Shown: piece after piece, positions 26,621 through 39,569 of the stretch | Numbering within the stretch: position 1 is the first letter of the stretch | How the letters are laid out: each line of letters opens with the position of its first letter | Origin: Rhabdornis inornatus | Taxonomy: Eukaryota > Chordata > Aves > Passeriformes > Rhabdornithidae | Direction: 5' to 3' | DNA: 64,000 nt | Assembly: GCA_013397075.1 (NCBI GenBank) | Contig: VWZS01000327.1 | Location: 62,001 to 126,000, forward strand | Notes under the pieces: generated by a model | What the model was told of the DNA's origin: nothing | Database searches by the model: none | The model's input: the letters and a program-made list of their open reading frames with translations, nothing else | Program-made: the position numbers and the translations under genes

Positions 26621-27120
26621 GTTTGGTGGGAGCTGCCGCCGCCGCTACGAGAAGCGCTGCCCGAACTCCAGCAGCACCCGCGGGAGCGGCCGGCGCCGGG
26701 AGAAACACATACAAATCAATACCCTGTAATCAACCGGCAGCCTAATGACGGCCCAGCCGGGGAGGGGCGGGGTGCCCGGCGGCCCCGACCTCGCACCCAC
26801 CCGCCGGGCCGCCGGCGGTAGCGGGAGGACGGGGACGGAGGGGCCCCGGGGGGCAAGCAGGGGGAGCGGAGAGGGCAGCGCCGGGAGAGGAAGGGCCGGG
26901 GGCGGGGTGGGAAGGGAGAGGGGAGAGGGCAGGATTAGCCGCGGGAGCGCTGTGGTTTGGGTGCAAGCGAGATTATCCCAACCCCGAGCGCCCAGCGGGG
27001 AGAGAGGGGACGGAGCGAGCGTNTTTATTTATCCCCGCACAAAAAATGGACGCGATAAAAATCACGCGAGGAAGGACAAGGAGGAGCCAAGGCGCCGGCG
27101 ACGCGCTGGGAGGACCGAGC
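26621..27120 (-). promoter_or_regulatory. RIMS2: RIMS2 5' UTR and proximal promoter
   Basis: GC-rich sequence directly upstream of the RIMS2 ATG, with many CpGs and several GC boxes (for example GGGGCGG near 26763). A short AT-rich island at about 26704-26745 interrupts it, next to a TGACG half-CRE (26746-26750). I see no clear TATA box at a useful distance, which fits a CpG-island promoter with dispersed starts. The transcription start cannot be placed from sequence alone. One ambiguous base is present at 27023. Confidence 0.6.
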
Positions 27121-27127
27121 CCGGCGG

Positions 27128-27396
27128 CCTCGGGGGGGCAAGGGGAGGGCGGGGAGACGCTGCGCGGCCGCCGCTCCTGCAATTCCCGCTGCTCCCGCCG
27201 CTCCCGCTGCTCTNGCCTAACCCATGGCATGGCGGAGAGCCGGAGTCACGGGAGGGGGCTCCGCATCGCCCCGCTGCCTCCCTCTCCTGAGCCGAGCGGC
27301 GCGGGGCNTCGGGGGGGCAAGGGGAGGGCGGGGAGACGCTGCGCGGCCGCCGCTCCTGCAATTCCCGCTGCTCCCGCCGCTCCCGCTGCTCTCGCC
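27128..27396. repeat. 88-90 bp direct repeat, period 179, with ambiguous bases
   Basis: The stretch 27128-27217 recurs at 27307-27396 almost base for base, including the G7 run and the CTCCCGCTGCTC motifs, separated by about 89 bp of single-copy sequence. Single ambiguous bases lie at 27214 (3' edge of copy 1) and 27308 (5' edge of copy 2). Apart from these I see essentially no mismatches. It is either a very recent tandem duplication in the distal RIMS2 promoter or an assembly error. Confidence 0.8.
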
Positions 27397-27427
27397 GCTC
27401 CCGCTGCTCCCGCTGCTCCTGCCACCC
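27361..27427. repeat. 9-bp GC-rich microsatellite
   Basis: A run of 9-bp-like units of the form GCTCCCGCT (with TCTCGCC and CCTGCC variants) in the distal RIMS2 promoter region. The same motif begins at 27189 in the first copy of the 179-bp-period duplication but is shorter there, so copy number differs between the two. Confidence 0.7.
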
Positions 27428-27760
27428 GCAGGGCAGCCGGAGAGGGGCACCCGCTCGGCGGGGCCGGTCCCCGAGCGCAGCCCTAGGGAGGAGGATATGG
27501 CGCGGGGGAGCGCCGGCCCCGGGAGGAGGAGATAGAGGCAGCGGGAAGGGCGAGGGGGAAGCCCCCGGGAGGGCGGCAGAGCACCCACATCCCCGTCCCC
27601 TCGTAGGCCCCATGGCACGGTGTGCAGTTCGGGCGGACAACCGCAGAGCAACATCAAGGGAGCCGCGGGGTGTGCGCCGGGCCGGCCTCCGGTTCCCCCG
27701 AGCCGGGAAGCGCATCGCTGTTCAGCCGTGCGAATCCAGCCCAACAGACCTGCTGCTCCA

Positions 27761-30700
27761 CGATCGCCTACATAAGGTCCTGCTGGAGTGTCCTTCACCC
27801 CACGCAAGGTGTGAAATCTACCCCAGCCTCTGTCTCGACAGATTCCTCTAACCCAGAAGAGCAAGAATGTGACACTCATGAGAGAAGCTTGGAGAAGAAA
27901 GTCCTCCTCCCACATGGGCACCAGGTAGTGGTGAAATAAACCTCTCAAAACTCTTGTGCTACCTTCTAAATCCCCCACCCACGCAGTCATTTTGAGGCAA
28001 GAAATAATTTCTGGGAGAAGTATCCAAGAATATCCAAAATGCCATTCAGACCAAATAAATGGGAAATACCCTATCCAAGAATGCCAAAGAAACAATTCAA
28101 TCCAAATCTGTATGTTTTTACTCTGTAAGAGATAATAGAGCTCTGCTTGCTGTTCTCTCACTTTATGAGATATAACATCAGTGCTGGATAACATCGAAGT
28201 GTATGCAGCAATAATAAAGTGATTTTAAAAGGTTGGAGCTGGTGCTATTTGTAATTTGCCATGACATCAATTTATAACCATGTGCAAAGACATGGGGGGA
28301 AAAAGTAATCTTCCAGAACCTATCATGGTCCTCATTAGCTGTATTTCCACAGAAAATAAATTCTAGGATGCAGCTCCACAAACTGAAGAGTTCTGCCTCC
28401 GATATTGGTGAAAACGCCATTCCTTTGTGGGAACAAATTCTGGAGGAACAGATTGTCAGGACAGGAGAGGTTTGCTTTGGTAAAGCAGGTCTTAACAATA
28501 ATCTCTACCTATTATCAGGCACGTATAGTCACTGAATTTTAATTTTTTCTAAGAAATGTCACTGGCATCCTTAGCTAAAGGAGACTGTTTCATTTCTTGA
28601 TGTAAAACTGTATATAATAGACCCTTTGTTAAAAACCATAAACGATTGTGTAAGACACTGAGCATATTATATTTAAGCAGAGATCCTTGTAAAATAAACT
28701 GTATGATTTTTCATTCAGTCCTGAAAGCATTCTGCTCTTCCAGTTCACATCACCTTCACCTTTCGGACTGGATTCCAGCCAGCTGGCTCTCACCGAATTC
28801 CTGGTTTCTTCCAGGCACTAGATAAATCTGGCATCGAAGTCAAAAAGAAGAGGAAATGCAGAACCATGTGTCATCAGATTACCAAAGATAGTACTATCTT
28901 TATCAATCTATGAATGTTGAATGGAAGAATTAACTATACAGAAGCATTTGGAAAATATGTTTTTATGCCACGTAAGTGAAGAACAAGAGAAATCGCTCAA
29001 TCACTTCTAAGAATGATTACAAGGAGCCAGACCAATTGAAAGTAGTCACTCCTCCTGTCAGGTTACACAGTTGGTTCAAGAATATGCCGTGGTTCATGCC
29101 GTGCCTCAACCATAAACACAAGCAGTGTTCAGGCTGTAGTTTTGGTTGCAAGACATCACTACAGTTTTTTGTGCATTGCCTCATTCAGCTGAGATTCTTT
29201 CCAATGGATATTTACCTTTGAACTCTCTGGATTTACAGTGTCTGTTTCATTTCAATGTGCCTGTGATTTTTCATCCACAAATTACAAATATTTGCTCTCA
29301 GCATTTACTGTAGAATTTCAAGACCTTTCTTTTCTCCTTGGTATTTGCCCTGTTTCCACTAAATCCCCTACCATTACATGGGTAACTGTAAACAAACAAA
29401 TACAGGGACAGGAACTGTAATCCCCATGTTATCTAGCTATTTGTTTTGAAAAGAGACAGCAGATTCAGGGCAGAAGACATCCTGTCTTGATGACAATGAA
29501 AAAATGGTTCAACTTGACCTTTCTAAGCTTCTACCTTCCTTTCTTAAAATCAGTTCTACCTGTCATTCCTCACACATTTCTGCAATTAAAAACAAACATT
29601 ATTTGTTCATGTTCCTGTCAGCCTGCATAGAACTGTCTCATGTTGTTACTGTTATTTACATTACCCAGGCGACATATTGATGAAAACATACTCACAGCAT
29701 GGACTTCTCTACCCACTCCAGTGTAATGGGGTCAACAGTACTCTATAATCAACCAACAAATCATCATACTATCATGTAGTATGATCATTTACAAAAATTA
29801 TTTTTAAGAAGCATTAATTTTTAATTCTGACCTTCCCGTTCATGTGTCTCCAGGTACCTGCCCTTCCTGTTCTTTTCAGTTCTTATTCTGATCTCACTAC
29901 CACCCTCCAAAAAAACAGATTCCCATTCCTGGTTTACAATTTTCTGCTGAAATTGTTCTTCACTGCAAAAATCTGTAAATGAAAATTCACTCTAATTGTA
30001 TATCAAAGGTATGTGATACTTTCTTTTGGTGGCTTCTGTAAGTCATCTAAATGTACTGACACCAGCAGAGTTATTAATATATTTTTTTCTGATATCCTTT
30101 TTTTATCTGTTCCTTTTCAGTTCTGCTAGACATAAGGGGTTCCCAAGGAAACAGTGATATTGTAACCTAGTTTTATATATCACCACAAAATGTCTTTCAC
30201 TAAGGGTCTCATTATACTTACTCCCATTTCCTTCCTCACAGCAACTACAAAACTAAATGCGTTGGTAGATTGATTGTTTAAGCATGTGAAGTGTAAGTCT
30301 TCTCTGGAAAGGAAATGCTGACATCTGCTTTATAATGTTTTGTATAAGGGAAAAAATCCAGTGTAACTAATTATTTGTTATTTCTGTCCCAATTTGAAAC
30401 TAAGAAAATATTTTTATGTAGCTGACATGAAGAGAAGATTAAAGTATTCTGTTATGGATCAGTGAATGGAGAAAATTAAAAACATATTCTTGGTTGAAAA
30501 TGACCAGTACTCAGACTCCCAGTGGATCAAATCAAATGTATAACCAGCAAGAAATGTATCCTGCAGGACACTTCATGTGTCTGTGGAAGCAGTCTGCAAA
30601 GGACTCCTCAAATTCCCATAGAGAAAGGAGAAACTACACTGCAACAAACTGTGTTTTCCAGGTCCTGTACTAAGTGCTATCCAACCATCATGGGCTGGTT

Positions 30701-31446
30701 TTCTGGTGCAGTCTTGGATCTTTCCCAGCTTTCTCCTGTCTAAATTGAGGACATATTATATAATGTCACCAAATTGTCATTTGATTGCTTTCAGGAGGAT
30801 TTTGCTACTCTCTATGCAATTTTTTTAATGCTCTAAGCAAATTTCTATTAGTTGGATTCTTCCCCACAAATTATTTGAACTATGCTAGATATTTATGGGT
30901 AGGAGTTAGATTTTTGTAATTGTTTCTCTCATTCCCTATATAAAAGAGGGTCATCCATAGTATACACTGTACTGACCATAACCAAATATATTCAGTGAAA
31001 TAGTTCCTTCCAATTTCATTGGTGCTAAGGATCTGCCTGCAGTAGATGGAAAGATGTTGGTCTTTTATCTAGAGAACACACTTTTTCCTCCACTCTGTGC
31101 ACATGATCAGTATCTTCACTGAGTCAGAAGAGTGAATTTCTTAGGTTGTGCTGAAGTGTGTAATTTTTACCCATTTCCTTGCTCAAGGACAACCATTAAC
31201 AAAAACCTTTTGGATAAGAGGACTGGGGGTTCTCCTTGGGCATCGTGGGAGCTGCTTGGGTTATGGAGGATGTTCAACCTTACTCTGAAATCAGAGATTG
31301 ATTTGCCTTCTTTCAGTGGACTGAGGAGCTGGGATCCAGGTTGTTATTTTGAAATGCAATATGGTAGGGGCCCTAGAAGGTAGGTTTTCTCTAAGCACAG
31401 CTGGCTGAAAACTGAAGAGAGGCTCAGATCAATTAGATCATTTTCT
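27761..31446. other. Intergenic, upstream of RIMS2: nothing recognised
   Basis: AT-rich sequence between the CpG island and a CR1 tail. I see no exon, RNA gene or recognisable repeat. The segment from 27761 to 27950 carries short open frames on the plus strand continuing out of the island; no splice site or conserved protein supports them. Confidence 0.6.
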
Positions 31447-31718
31447 GGTTTAAGGTTGGGAGAGTTGGGGTTGTTCAGCCTGGAGAAGAGAAGGCTCTGG
31501 GAACCTTAATGTGGCCTTTAAGTACCTAAAGAGGGTCTATAAGTTAGATGGGGAAATATGTTTCAGTACAGCCTGTTGCAAACTAAAGTATATATATAGA
31601 AAGAAGATTTATTTTTATCATATGGGTAGTAAAACTGGAATGTGTTGCTCAGAGAGGTGGTAGACTAGATGACCTTTAAAGGTTCCTTCCAACCTAAAGT
31701 ATTCTATGATTCTATGAA
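31447..31718 (+). mobile_element. CR1 LINE 3' end with intact tail
   Basis: Begins with GGGAGAGTTGGGGTTGTTCA and CCTGGAGAAGAGAAGGCTC, continues through a diverged middle, and ends with GACTAGATGACCTTTAAAGG, TTCCTTCCAACC and the tail ATTCTATGATTCTATGA, the repeated octamer typical of avian CR1 3' ends. A stretch around 31560-31615 (TATATATAGAAAG) departs from the consensus. Orientation is opposite to both flanking genes. Confidence 0.85.
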
Positions 31719-34700
31719 TGGGATACTTGATAAACATAATTTCTGCAGCTTGGGTGTTTTGTCCAGAGCATTTAGACACAGAGTACATAAGTTCGTAAAT
31801 ACGATCAATGCTATAAACTTTATTGTGTCTCATTCCTGCAGTTCTGTTTCCATGCTCAGTTTGAAATATTCTGTCATATTTGTGACATAAAACATGCTGA
31901 ATTAAAGGTGCAGGCTGAAGTGTTTACAGGATCTTAAACACAGTATTTTCTGTCTTAATTTGACAGTTCAATTTTGATAGTTCAGTTAGTTGATTGAAAG
32001 TTAAAGGAGAAAGTTTTGAAAGAACCTAAAAGTTCCCTATAATGACAGTTCTTTGGTTATACATTTCTATTTGATTCTTGACCTGTATCAGCAATGTTTC
32101 TAGGTAGCTGGACAGCAAGTTAATTCTTATAATCTATCAGTCCTGATAGTAATAAATCAACAATGTTGCAATTGTTCAGCTAAAAGAATTGTAGAATCAA
32201 GAATCCTACCAAAACCATATTAGTCTATTTCTTTTGGTCACTTACACACCATTCATTGGTATTTAATACCTTTATTGGTATTAAAAATTGTCCCCATCTT
32301 GAGCACTCTGGTTTCTTTTTAATTGTTTTGAGTTGTCAGATACTATACTGGTTTCAAAATAATGAGTGTATAGACATTATTCAACACATAAAGCACAAGC
32401 TCACATTAGCACAGTTGGTGCTTAGAACATAATCATATGTTCATGTAAGTTATGGATGCAGCATTATCTTCCCTCTTTGCTGCCTTTTAATCTCTCTTCC
32501 CTCACCCCTCCTGCATTTCTGAAACTCAAGGTGCTTTAGAAGAAACACCAGTATTCTTAAGTCCCATGTGATTTTTTTTTTATTCAGTCATAAGATTGTC
32601 CTCCAGAGTTGGTACAGAATATCCTGTTCCAGATCTGAGGAATATATTCATTCCTATTGTAGTGACATCTTGAAAGTCCCAAATTTCCTGATTTTATACA
32701 AGATAGAAATGACTGTTTGCCCTTTTTTTTTTTCTTTTTTTTTCCCCATGGACTGCACTATTCTGTGATTTTATCTCTTAATTTATTATTCATTATTAAA
32801 AATATTAATAATATCCTGAATTATTATTATTATTACAGTCATGCTTAGAAAGCCTAGTCATGTATGAAGAGTCTAGTGCCCTAGAAATCGATAGAAAAAA
32901 AACCACAGGCAACAGTCTATTGCCACAGAAAGCTCAGAGAGCCACAGACAAAACACAATAGATGGGTAACTCAGACAAATGCAATTGAAATGAGAAGACA
33001 GCAGATAAAGACACTAGAGAAGTGGAAGATGACTGTTTTTTCATGGACATTATTACAAGACTGTGTTAAATTGATCTTTGAAGAAAAATGAGACACTATT
33101 TGGGAGACAGAGCATCATTGCTGGCGTAGAACTGTTTAGAGTTTTCCCAAAGTAGCATTTGAATGGAAAGTTCTCAAGGTAACATGCATTCATGCAAAAC
33201 TAGCCCATTACTGAGGTCTCTTTTTCACTGCATCCAGTTTCAGTTCTGACCTCTCCGTTGGCAAGAGGTAGAAAATACTGGTTTGACTCTTTGCTTTACT
33301 TAAAATCCAAATGCAGCAGGGCTTTAGCTGTTTGAATTTTCAACTACAGTTGATTCTCACAGACCCATACTATAGTAGCTTTGATAAGGAAAACATGTCT
33401 GAAAGGGATGAAAATTAAGGCTTAGCCTCTGGTATTTTCTCTCTAGAGATCTACCTTTCTAGGTTTCATATCTGTCAAATGACCAGAAAATTATCAGGAA
33501 GTTCAATTAATTCAAATAATATTTAAAGGCAGAAGTGGCAGCACTGCGAAATTGTTCCAAAAAGCGTAATGGTATAGGCAATTTAATTAATTTTTTTTTA
33601 ATTCAAGCAAGCATACATTACAATTTTATCTCCAGTAGATGGAGAAATGAGCCAGTATCTTGTGAAAATTCATTTTATGCTCCTGAGACAGAAGGCACAA
33701 GAATGGCAAAAGCTAAAGCCTAACTGGAAAAAAATTTCTTTCTTGTATATTGAGATCATTAGCACTTATTTGACACTTCCTAGCACTGCTTCCCTGAAAA
33801 GGCTCCCCATGAGATCCTAGTTGACATGCCTCAGATAAAATCAAACTGTGCAGCATGAAAAGTTTATGAACAGTCTTAATCAACATTAATCAACTTTGGC
33901 ATTTTACTAGGCTAAGGGGAAAATTGCATTAGGCCAAATGAGAGTCAGCAAACGCATAGTAACATGATGATGGCTGCTTTGTGTTCTGCTCTCCAGACCA
34001 GGATTCTGCCATACTTAGAAGTACAAGTATGGTCGAAACAAGATTCATTCACTAGCTACATTAGTATAATTACATTCATAATGATTTTCTGATAAGTAGA
34101 AAATCAAAATATTCTGAGAAGGGATTCACATGCACAAAAGCTTGGCTATTTTCATTGGCAATATTACTCTCAGAAAATATATAACCTTTGATTATAATTA
34201 TTACCTTTCTTATGCTACATCTTGCAAACTGATGCAAAAAGTGTTTGTTAGGACTGCTGTCAGACAAAGGTATTTAAAATATATATGGATGACAAGTTTA
34301 TAATTTTATTTCCATCTTTTCCTGATGATAGTGAAGTAGCAGCAGCAGCGCTTGAACACAGTCTTTTTATAGTGGACAGGAAAAAAATAATTCTCTGTAA
34401 GGAATGGTTTTACAAAGGAAAGGATGGAAGGGAAGGAATAATAAAATATGAGCTCATTTTTGACATTTCCTCTTGCATTTCAAAGAGGTATCTCAAAAAA
34501 AAGGTGTAGGGAATTTCCTTATTTGAATGCAAAAGGTGTTAATTCGCTGCCAGTGTGCAGAGAATCTTTTAGAGCGACAATACTTTAGACTATCAGCTGC
34601 TAAAGTTTGCCTTGTCTCTTACAAAAGGGACTACATCCACTAGAAAATCAGTGGACAGTACTTTCAAAAGCAGGGGGCTTATGAGTTGGAAAAGAAAAGA

Positions 34701-35599
34701 AGGGGACCAGTAACTACCCTAATAGCAACAAAGTATGAAACACTGAGTTAACACAGCTGCTTAGCCTAAATGTCATTAACTACCATACTAAAGTTCAGAT
34801 TAGTGCTACAGAATTGATGTACTACAAAGCCAAAGAGGATACACTTGTGCAGAAAGAATTCCCAGCCTCGTCTCTACTTTTCCATAGGCAATATTTTCAC
34901 AGCAAATGTACATACTCTCCCACAGAGCAAACTGAGCAGGTATTGAAACTTCCTAGCATCAACCACACAGTGGGCAGAATTTGTCCTACACCTTAATTTA
35001 GGGGGGTAAGAAAGCTGGTGCATGTGCAAAAGCAAGAAAGTATCCAGCTGCACTGAGGGGCACATGTTTATAGTTACTTCAGTAAAGCAGTCCTATCCTT
35101 ACAATGCTTATCTAATTACTGCTGTACTTCACTCCATAACAGTGGGCAGATTATTATTAATTATTAAAAAAAGATTATTCTTTTTTACTTCCCACTGTAT
35201 GTGTTAACACTAAATACCCAAATAAATTTCTCTAGTTATCTTGGTGCATTCCTTCCTCTATTTCTCTCTTGAATATGAGCTGGTCTGATGAGTAGCCGTG
35301 TTCTATATGTGTAGTCTCCCCTGTGCCAGCTATTTCAAAAGATACCAAGCAAATAAAACATCAATAACAGCTGATGGCATTTTGTTGGTGATACGGTGGA
35401 TTTCATATGTATTCATCCATCATTCACAGTCATTTTCAAAAGTATTCATGGCTGTCAAGAGCTCAAAACCTATAAAAAGAGTCTGCAACACATTCAAAAC
35501 TCAGCCATAAAAATACAGAAAACTGAGTTATACACTAAAAGCAATACTTCTTATGTACAAATCACTGCACTCCAAGAGGTGTGTAGGACAAATCAACAT
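31719..35599. other. Intergenic: nothing recognised
   Basis: AT-rich intergenic DNA between two CR1 fragments. It holds homopolymer runs (T tract near 32570 and 32725) and a short TTA microsatellite near 32820. No exon, RNA gene or repeat family could be named. Confidence 0.6.
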
Positions 35600-36219
35600 T
35601 TGACAATTCTGTATGAAGAGAGAAACAGTGACATAGGATGAGGAAAAGGCTGAGGTACTTAATGCCTCCTTTGTTTCAGTCTTTGACAGCAAGACCAATT
35701 GTTTTCTGGATATCCAGTCCTCTGAGCTGGAAGACAGAGATGAGAAGCAGAATGAAGGCCCCTATAATCCAGGAGGAAATAGCCAGCAACCTGCTCTGTA
35801 ATTTAGACATCCATAAGTCTATGGGGCTAGATGGGATCCACCTATGTGTACTGATGGAGCTGGCAGAAGAGCTTGCCATGCTGCTTTCAATCATCACCAG
35901 TAGTCCTGAGTAATTGGAGAGGTCTCCGCTGATTGGAAATTAGCAAATATCTACACGAAAGGCTGGAACAAGGTTTCAAGGAAGTACAGGCCTGTCAGCC
36001 TGACCTCAGTGGCAGAGAAAGTCATGGAGCAGATCATCTTGAGTGCCATCACAGCGCACATACAGGACAACCAGGGAATCAGACCCAGCAAGGCTGGTTT
36101 TGCGAAAGACAGGTCCTGCTTGACCAACCTGATCTCCCTCTATGATGGTGTGATCTGTTTCATGGATGAGGGAAAGGCTGTGGATATTGTCTGCCTGGAC
36201 TTCAGTAAAGCCTTTTAGC
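35600..36219 (+). pseudogene. CR1 LINE ORF2 fragment (reverse transcriptase part)
   Basis: Decayed CR1 ORF2 coding sequence. In pieces of two frames it reads DEEKAEVLNASFVSVFD (about 35635-35687), then the linker region, then from about 35990 PVSLTSVAEKVMEQIILSAI, QDNQGIRPSKAGF and RSCLTNLISLYDGV, ending DEGKAVDIVCLDFSKAF at about 36218. This is the fingers region and motif A of the reverse transcriptase. At least one frameshift and several stops lie before 36000. It is cut off just after motif A, so the YADD catalytic box is absent, as is the 5' endonuclease. Non-functional. Confidence 0.9.
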
Positions 36220-37900
36220 CTAGCACCTAACCTGCAGAAGCGGATGACTGCTAACAACTACAACATTGCTGACTTGACTTACATCCTGAGAGCAAAGAGG
36301 ACATGCTGGACACACGGCTGTTTGCTCCTCTCACAAAGAACAACTTCTCATTTCTAGTCAGAAAGTTGCCTCCTGTGACTTTTTCCACCTGATGTAACAT
36401 CTTCGGCTTTCACAGAGTTACCTGCTATTGCCCTACACTGTTACTGTCTGTGATTTCATATTCAGCAAGCATTTAATTCCACTGTTTTATGCCATGTTTC
36501 TTTCTAGCATTCATAGGATGAGAAGGACGCACAAAGATGTCTCAGCTTTTCTTTATTCTCTCACAGAATATCTTAAAAAGAGAAAAAGGTAAACCTGTTC
36601 ACTAGCTGCCTAAACCCTTTCATAGAGAGGATCGCATTGTCTCCCTAGTGGATGATGTCCACATGTCCTTCAAAATGACATTTTGTTGTGATCTGACCTT
36701 TGAAGCAGAAAAAAGGTAACATGAAGAAAGGAGCACAAATTATTCTGTTTGTGTATTCTTTTTTTCCAATTTGGTTCTACATTATGTATATACTGATTGC
36801 CTCTCGTACTTCTCCAATTTTGGTACAACGAATTCTACATTATTTTTGAAAAAGAACTAAAATTAGCACTATACTTTTTCCCCAAAATGGTGATGCTACA
36901 TGAAGTGAAAAATATATGACAACAGTGTAGGGTGCAACAGAGCTAATCACTCAAGAAAGCAAGATGTGGGGTGATAAGAGGCAACATTTGCATGACTCAA
37001 GAAGGTATAGAAATTTCTACAGGGCATGGATTCATGAGTCAGAATCGCATATTTAAAATAAGCAATGGACAAATTTTGATTTATAGAGGTATTATTCTAT
37101 TGAGAGTTTCTGTTAAGTGGACCATAAACTATCTGAACTTTGCTCCTGTGCTTCATAACATCACTGAAACCTCTTGTTATAGTCCATTATGTGTCTTTAT
37201 TTTCCCTCATATTCTCACACACACAAACGTAGGAGTCTCCATGACCCAAAAGATTACTTAAATACTGAAAGGATATAATTTATCAGATTTCTAATCACAT
37301 GCCACTTACAAGTACTTCACTTAAGACATTATGTGAAGAAAAAGAAAATTCTTTTTTAAATAATAGAATAGTCCACCAGAAAACATGTAACAGTTGTAGT
37401 AGGTTCTATGAAATTAGCTCATGGCTGAGAATAGGATTTTCCAAATCCTCTAAGCACCAGATATGAACAAATAGAGGAAAAGCTAAATTAACCTGCTTAA
37501 TTCTAAGTACAGCAGGATACAAATTGCCAGAATTATGCAAAGTACACACGCACATGTGCATGCACACTCACCCCACACAGAAGCAAACCCACATTTTTCC
37601 CCATTTCTGAACCTGGTACCTTGCTGTGCTGGGTTGCTTAGGAGCCTCTGATCCAAAGTTATGTCAGCAGGATTATGTAAGCTCCCGGCAGGTCTACCAA
37701 GGCTGGGTAAATCAAAGATAGAGGCCAGACAGAAATTTGATTCTTCAAGCGTGGGAGCTGGATGCAAGACTGACCACCTTCCTCTAGAAATATTACTGGC
37801 TAAGCCTTCACTTTGTCTCCATGACAATATCCATCTCAGTTCCTTGGATTAGTGGACAGCCCCAAACGAATCTGTGCAACAAGCATCAGTCCAATCCCAT
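36220..37900. other. Intergenic: nothing certain
   Basis: AT-rich sequence between the CR1 fragment and the RTE-like remnant. The segment 37610-37800 is less AT-rich and has the texture of an old repeat, but I cannot name the family. No gene seen. Confidence 0.5.
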
Positions 37901-37919
37901 CTCAGCAAGAAGCTCAAAC

Positions 37920-38530
37920 CTTGAAGTATCTGCTGCTCCAGGTTATGTACAAGATCCTGGCATGTACCTACAATGCTGCAAGCTGGAAAAATCAGCTCAA
38001 GTTATGAGGGAGATGGAAAATTACAGTATTGATATGCTCAGCATGAATGGGTACAGATGGTCAGGAACAGATTGTATCAAATTGAAGAACAATAATAAAA
38101 TCATGAACTACTGAGGTTCCCCTGCTGGAGGAAAACAGAGAAGTTGCACTGATTGTGAGTGACACCACGTAAAGAGCCTTGTGAGGCTGATGAGGAACCA
38201 ATTAGCAGCAAAGCAGCAGGTACACAATTCAAGTCAGTGAGGGTGAAAACCCTCCAAATGCTACCATGACACAAAACCACTTTCTAAAACATCTTACAGA
38301 ACATCTTACAGAACAGCAGCATACCCTCATTGACATGACTGGGCATAATTAGTAGGGAGAACTAATTATGGACTGAACATGATTTGGGTATCTGGAATCT
38401 GTTCACACAGCAGCACCAATAAAGACATTATCCAGCTTTGGTAATTAAATTATCTTTTGATGGCAAGAACATGGTCTGCCCACAAAATCACATCAGACTG
38501 GTCATAATAAAATATGGGCACAACATGGTT
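37920..38530 (+). pseudogene. RTE-like LINE remnant: endonuclease part
   Basis: Looks like the start of an apurinic-type endonuclease of an RTE-clade LINE. Around 37970-38060 two adjacent frames give PTMLQAGK and then KSAQVMREMENYSIDML and YRWSGT, which correspond to the RTE block NVRT-x-x-x-x-GK-x-AQV-x-REM-x-x-Y-x-IDILG-x-x-E-x-RW. Further on come REVALIVSDTT (about 38133; family pattern EGVALMLSK-x-A) and, at about 38483-38520, NHIRLVIIK (family pattern NQIDHVLI). Many stops and frameshifts separate these. The match is by eye against remembered family patterns. A 14-bp tandem duplication sits at 38283-38310. Confidence 0.55.
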
Positions 38531-39569
38531 TTAACCTGTCATAATTTTTATTTGTTCCTCTGAATGTTTGGGCATGTAAGTTTTAGGTGCCAAGAGTGAG
38601 TGTGACATATATGCTGCCATTGTGGAAAATAAATTTAAATCAAATACTTGCAGAAGAAGTGAATAAAAAAATAGCCACTCAAATGTATGGTGTTTAGATA
38701 TCAGTTCTTTAAAAAGCAATTTTTCCACTGAAAGGCATAATTTTCAGGTTTCACAGAAACAAAATTTTAGTATTTTCATCTAATAAATATATTAGTAGAA
38801 CTAAGACTTATCTAGTATTTTTCAAGAAAAATAGGAGGGCTAGGTCACTGCAATGCTGTGGAGTGGCAGCGTCAGAAAGGGACCAGCAAAGCAGAAATTC
38901 CCAAATGGTCAAGACAAAATCCCATTAAAATGGAGAAAGGGAATAAATGTTTATGGAGAAAAGACAATCATATTGGCAGGTAGCAAAAAGGGGGCTCCTG
39001 ATTTTAATAATAGCTAGAATTAACTAATAAAAAACAAAGGAGGAAATACCATTACCACAAAAGAAACTCTACCCCAAATTAAAGAGGAGACTTCTACTTC
39101 ATACTGAAATTGTCCTACCAATTAAAAAATAATCTATTTGGCTAATTTAAACCAGTCAATAACTGTGAGAAAATAATCTTGGATTAACATGAAAATAGCT
39201 TAAAAGTGAAGAACTGGAAGGCATGACACAGTATAGGGTAAAACAGATCAAATCTGCTCAAAGGCAGCAAAAAGGATCACAAAATGATGCTCTAAATCTT
39301 GAACTGAGCACAAAAGAAGAAGCCACTTAAGAAGAATGTAGAAGAAAAAGCCTACAAAACTACATGAAAGACAATTTTAGTGACTGTAAGACTGTCATAG
39401 CATCACAGTCCTCTCCAGAAAATTATTCTACATACTTACACTGAATTGGATTTGCAACATCACTGCACCTTCAGGTACCTTAAGAACAGCATTACTTTTG
39501 GCAGCTGATCTTGTGCTGACCATATTTTCACAACCAATGCACAGTGGGACATACCAAACATACCTAGAC

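Larger units (their letters stand above)
25490..27760. promoter_or_regulatory. CpG island over RIMS2 exon 1
   Basis: Base composition changes abruptly from AT-rich to strongly GC-rich with dense CpG at about 25490 and returns to AT-rich by about 27760-27850. The island spans the beginning of intron 1, exon 1, the 5' UTR and about 1.1 kb upstream. Open frames of 200-350 codons occur here on both strands because stop codons are rare in GC-rich DNA. They are mutually overlapping, cross an N gap and include repeat translations, so only the RIMS2 exon is called as coding. Borders are judged by eye. Confidence 0.85.

Noticed and set aside
25760..26821. 353-codon plus-strand frame with a hydrophobic LLLLLFLLLA stretch like a signal peptide
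   Set aside because: It crosses the 93-N gap and runs antisense to RIMS2 exon 1; the hydrophobic run is the complement of the KKEEEKEQ codons. No independent support.
27612..27939. Possible divergent transcript or lncRNA starting from the CpG island
   Set aside because: Short plus-strand frames only; no splice sites or conserved protein. Bidirectional transcription is common at such islands but cannot be seen from sequence.
27217..28194. 325-codon minus-strand frame upstream of RIMS2
   Set aside because: It includes both copies of the suspect direct repeat and ambiguous bases, and its N-terminal part is ordinary AT-rich sequence; no conserved motif.
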